A stretch of DNA of 64,000 bases from Lingula anatina (Eukaryota; Brachiopoda; Lingulata; Lingulida; Lingulidae): positions 272,481 to 336,480 of the forward strand of contig NW_019773625.1 in NCBI RefSeq assembly GCF_001039355.2, read 5' to 3'. Within the stretch, counting starts at the first letter, position 1. Each line of letters starts with the position of its first letter. The position numbers and the translations under genes were made by a program. Below the pieces are notes generated by a model. The model worked only from the letters and a program-made list of their open reading frames with translations. It was not told where the DNA came from and ran no database searches. Shown here one piece after another: positions 59,340-64,000 of the stretch.

Positions 59340-62300
59340 ATGAAGTTTGCTGTGCAAGCCACCTCCAGCACCAGCAGTGCCAGAGCAGGTGTCTTGACTG
59401 AGCTGGGGAGACTGGCTGACAGGGAAATACACACACCTGCCTGTCTCCTGTACAGCACCAGTGGTATGTCAGAATATACAACCACTTTCCATTTATTTTT
59501 ATTGTTGTTATAATTAATTCAAAGTTGTTATTATTAATGTTTTTCTTCTTCTTTGCCATCACATGTCCACTTTCAGAGATAACACTACATGTATATGTGG
59601 AAATCCATTTGACTTCAAACTTACAGAACCAGTAAATACTTTTGATATGCTTTTGTGATACTTACAGTTGCAACACAGTAATACATGTGAAAATTCTTAT
59701 ATAGAACTGTTGGAGGCTAACTATGAGACAAGCACTTGCATAAAACAGAATTTGAATTATTTTTCAATAAGTACCACATCAAATAGTTTACAAATTAACA
59801 CTTGTATTTCAGCACAGACCTATAGAGATATAATTAAGTTGTTATTTTATTTGATCACTTTTTGAGCACATGGATAAATTTACAAATGCATGTACAGTAG
59901 TGCTGAAAGACAATAATCAAATGTACGTATACATATTTTTACATGTCCGTAAAGCATTTTGCAGAGTTTTACCTGGTAAGTAAATATGTCTTTTCACATA
60001 AACACATTTTTCTCCAGTTTGGACCCCTGTTAAAATTCTCTTGATTTTGTGATATACACTATTCACAGGCAGTGCCCCTTACCTGACACATAGTTTGCTG
60101 GCCCAGTATATGAAAGGAGCTCCCCTTGTTGCACACCTGCCTGTTGGATTTGCGTAAGTGTTATATGATTATCTTTTTCATGAATGAATGTAATAATTTG
60201 AGAGGAAGGGGGTTCATGTTGATGACAAAAATAAGAGACATTGGAGAGAAAATGGGATCATATAGACAAATATTAAAACTGACTGGAACATAGTTAGGTT
60301 ATGATTGATACACAGTTTTAAGTTCATTGACATTAGAGATGTTTCATTACTGTGTGGGAGCAACATGCAGTTGGATCTCTAAGACTGACCATACACATGA
60401 TATTAAGAAAAATTCAAAATTGTTTTTAGTAAGGTAAATTGAATTTTTTTTACACATTTTTAAGGGCAGAGCATCAGGAGAGTTTAGAGGCCTTTGGAAA
60501 AGGCATGGGCAAGTATGCTGTCATGGAGGTACGCACTTTCTTATAAATGATTGCATTTTGTTATAAGACTGAGACTGTTATAAATTTGAATTATTTCAAA
60601 AAATGATTATACTATAAAAGTCTTTGTTCTTGGCTTATTCTTCACTGAATTCCGTTTGTATAATGTGAATTTTAAAATTATAAATTTAGATTAAAATGAT
60701 ATAGTAATTGGAATAAATAATGAAACTCCAACTGAACATTTCAGAATCGGCTAATATTTTCCACATTCCACGATTCTGCTGAAGGATTTCCGACTGGGTT
60801 TAATGACAAGAACGGAGCCTCAGTGTGGTCCAGAGGGGGGAAGATTAAGGTATGGACGTCATCTCAGGGTCATATTAGATTTTTTTCTTGAAAGTTAAAC
60901 AGGCTGTGACATTAGCCACTTGTATTAGGCAATTTATTGTGAGATTAACATTGATCTAGTTGAAAAAATTCAGTATTCAGTGTTGATAGAATAAGTCCAG
61001 TTGGACGAGTGGAAATTTAGTGATTGCTGATTATTTTTCCATTAGTACTTAAAAGTTCTCTTTACACTAGTTATTTGGATTCAGAGTTGTAGAATTTGTA
61101 GGCATACATGTTAGTCCAAGTAACTAGAGAGCTGAGAAGTTGAAGGTGCAGACTAATTTTCTTAAGTGACAAAAGTGATCAAATTATTCTAAGATAAATG
61201 TAATTTAATGTCTTACACTTACAACAAACAAATATGTCACATTTTAAATTTTGAATTTACACAACATTCATTGTTATTGTCTATTGAACATTTTGATGCT
61301 AGTGTTGAGAAGACGTAGAAGTTAACATTTCATGCTTTTACTTCTCAATGTTTCAGCTTGATGTAGAGCGTTTCATAAAGCTGCAAGAGGCTATACGACC
61401 AGACTGGTACCAACCCCTCTGTGATAGTGATACAGACAGGAATTCTTCCAAGAAACGATTACAAAAAGCTGTAGACAGAACATTACATTTTCTTGACTCA
61501 TGTATAGAAAAACATAGTGCATCTCAGGTCAGAGAAAACTTTTATTGATCAGTTTACTCATGTTTTCATGTCAGAATATTAAAACATATCAAATACATTA
61601 TAGTATTAAATTAGACAAATATCCAAAAATTGGAAGAAATGGACACTGCATGTGTGATTCCATTGCTTAATGATAATTTGATACAATATTTATAAATATT
61701 CACTTGATTATTTTCACTCTTAAATTAGGTTCTAAAAAGTAGTGCAATATTTGGTGTGATAGAAGGTGGATATGATGTTAATGAAAGAATCAGAAGTGCC
61801 AAACAGACGTGTCTCAGGCCAGTAGAAGGTAACATTGACTTTTGGATATAAATTTGGTGTGCAGTAGTGTGGTGCCCTAGGCCTGGGGGGGGGGGGGGGT
61901 ATTTATGGCAGATTTTTAATTTTGAAGAATTCTGAAATCAGTTTGGGGAGGGGGGAGGTAATTTTTTATTTGGAATAAAACAATTTTATTTATTTATTTA
62001 TTTGGATTTTAGGAAGTTCTTTTTTCTTTATTTAATTTTACACCTAAAATGGATAAATATTATATAATGTGCTTGAAAGCTGTAGTGCTTAGTATAGTGC
62101 AGTGAAAATAAGTTGTAAGTTCAGTCAATGGGTGTAAAATTTATTACAGAAATATTATTAGTTGATTAATACATCAGGTATTATGTGCTGTAATAATTTG
62201 TAATACTTTGTAACACTTCCAGGGTTTATACTGGAGGGTTTTCACAGATTTGGGCCAGAGATGGAACAGTTTCAGATCATGGATATAGAGGCAGTACTGA

Positions 62301-63739
62301 AGGATACAACAGTAAGGGGAGATACCAGTGTTTTTGAATTATCATTTTATTGATGGTTACAGTTCACATAGAGTGCATGAAAATAGACTAAATGATTATT
62401 ATCATTTAAAATTATTTTCAGTCAATATTTTATAGCATGTCTTTCAGAGATTATGATAATATACTAATGACTTTTATTTCATAATGATAAAAACAGTAAT
62501 TAAAAAAGCATGAATTTATTTCCAGGCAGTCCTTCCAGACCACAAGGTACGTTACCTGCCTGGAATGTGGAGTCCAGGTGCTATAATAAAAGCAGTGCAG
62601 TGCGGGATAGATTTATTTGACAGCACGTATCCTTGACATTGCTTTATACCCTCGGTATTATATAGAACTTTTTATCATTGTTTCATATAAATATTTTGTA
62701 AAATAAGATAAAAGTTGTGTCCTTGACTTTTATCTTCAGCTATCCTTACTTACTCACAGAGAGAGGGTGTGCTCTTGTGTTTCCCTTCAAGGTTTCACCT
62801 GGTCTCACTGATGAAAATATTTGGAACAATGAAGCCTCATATCACATTGACTTGAATGATAAAAGGTTATGTTTAAGTATGGTGTATTTTTATTATTTTT
62901 ATTATTATTATTACCTTTTTGCTAATTAATGTTGTTTCATAAAATAATATTAGAGTGAGTATATACACACACACAGACTTTTTCATTATTATTTAAATGT
63001 ATTTGTAAAACATTGCATGCCGACTTCTTTATTTTGATTTGGCATAATGTTTATATCTATGTGTGCATTTTTTTCAGATATTTTGATGACTTCACACCAC
63101 TTTTAAAAGGTTGTGAATGTTACACCTGCCAGAATTACACCAAGGCCTACTTAAACCACCTGTGCAACACTGGGGAACTTCTCAGAGGAGTGCTGCTCAT
63201 GATGTAAGTTTGGAGAAAGAGAGAGAGAGAGAGAGAGTACTCCACCTGTCCCCAAAGATTTTTTTCTCTGAATATTCACAGATACTTCACTGGCTAATTT
63301 TGTGCACATTTCTGTACTGTACATCTAGCCAGAATTTTTGCCGGGATTGACATCATCTCACAACTAGCCTCTGGTAAAGAGAGGGAAGAAAAAGAAGGGC
63401 TTTTTGAACTTGTCAGCATTTTCTTCTGAGCCTTTTTCCCATCAATTTGTGATAATCCTGGTGGCAAAACTTCAGTGTCAGTAATAAGGGGACCACAAAT
63501 ACAAGTATGAATATTTAAGTTCTAATGGTATGCATGAAAAGGCGTTAATTTATCTGTATCTGCTGGGTCTACAGTAATTATGTATTAAATATTGTTTGAC
63601 TATTTTTTATTTTCTTTACAGACACAACTTCCACCATTTTTTCTCATTCTTTGAGACCCTGAGGAAAAGCACAGAAGAAAACAAACTGGAAACTTTCAGG
63701 AAATTGGTTGAAAGAACTGAAGTGACAAAACCGTCTTGA
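59340..63739 (+). CDS. QTRT2: Queuine tRNA-ribosyltransferase accessory subunit 2
   Basis: Eleven coding exons: 59340-59463, 60069-60153, 60465-60528, 60745-60849, 61357-61527, 61729-61828, 62223-62311, 62526-62626, 62740-62865, 63078-63203, 63622-63739; all GT-AG, product 402 aa (human 415). QTRT2 pairs with catalytic QTRT1 to exchange guanine-34 for queuine in tRNAs with GUN anticodons, at the outer mitochondrial face. The TGT-fold blocks VIEGG, LPVGF, AEHQE, RPDWYQ, VDR(T/S)L and [10 protein letters not shown] match vertebrate QTRT2. The zinc site is complete: Cys334, Cys336, Cys339 and His365 (CXCX2CX25H), followed by NF.H.F.FF. Exon 9 is preceded by an in-frame AAG|GTACGT-like sequence within the exon that is not used in this model. 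The short vertebrate insertion before ITSFEINL is reduced here. Confidence 0.96.
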
Positions 63740-64000
63740 TAGTACAGCTTGTTGTATTTTCTTTGTAAAAGTGCAGCGCGTGAAGGACTGCCTGTAGGCT
63801 ACGACTGTAAACATTTATCCTGTAAGATTTTGGAGCTCATTCCGTACATTGATGAAAAGAATGGATATAGCGCAAAAAATGAATAAAAACGGGGTGCGCA
63901 GTAGAAAGTATTTTTTAAATAAATACATCTGTATACATATGATCAGTTGAATAAAACACTGCGCATAGAATTATGCTTCTTTTTTTATTCCTTTGTTTTT
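63740..64000 (+). other. QTRT2 3' untranslated region and window end
   Basis: No coding sequence; AT-rich, with the polyadenylation signals noted separately. Confidence 0.5.
63882..63887 (+). terminator. Candidate polyadenylation signal for QTRT2
   Basis: AATAAA about 140 bp after the stop codon; further AAATAAATA-type signals follow near 63917. Confidence 0.5.

Overview
This is a window of animal nuclear DNA. Every recognisable protein gene but one is split by short introns with GT-AG (occasionally GC-AG) borders, vertebrate-like orthologues are present, and the intergenic space is AT-rich with poly-T, microsatellites and small DNA transposons. Gene content (PRDX6, PLPP6, FAM78, NMRAL1-like, a GT32 glycosyltransferase, SLC39A7, NELFE, QTRT2) and intron richness suggest an invertebrate bilaterian such as a lancelet, hemichordate or lophotrochozoan. 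I cannot fix the phylum from sequence alone. All exon models below were built by hand by joining splice-consistent, phase-consistent segments.

Layout. 0-2.8 kb: gene-free repeats. 2.8-7.1 kb: PRDX6 (+, 6 exons). 9.5-15.1 kb: a head-to-head pair, PLPP6 (-, 2 exons) and FAM78 (+, 3 exons), sharing a 575-bp divergent promoter. 16.2-23.4 kb: a rearranged duplication complex with two single-N joints, tRNA-like SINE sequence and a 954-bp DNA transposon whose empty site is preserved in the sister copy. 24.2-26.9 kb: an unrecognised secreted cysteine-rich protein (+, 5 exons). 29.4-44.5 kb: two divergent NmrA-like paralogues, each 302 aa, 8.5 kb apart, with different intron counts. 45.0-46.9 kb: a single-exon GT32 glycosyltransferase (-) and a fragment of its 3' end. 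47.9-51.1 kb: SLC39A7/ZIP7 (+, 6 exons). 53.0-63.7 kb: NELFE (-, 9 exons) and QTRT2 (+, 11 coding exons), head to head across about 1 kb.

The genes are mostly unrelated housekeeping functions: peroxide detoxification, isoprenoid diphosphate hydrolysis, zinc release from the secretory pathway, RNA polymerase II pausing and tRNA queuosine modification. They are not an operon. The most interesting material is the NmrA pair with block intron difference, the orphan secreted protein, the lineage-specific tails and repeats on FAM78 and ZIP7, and a well-resolved set of non-autonomous transposons with visible target-site duplications. I saw no convincing evidence of a wholly new multi-gene system.
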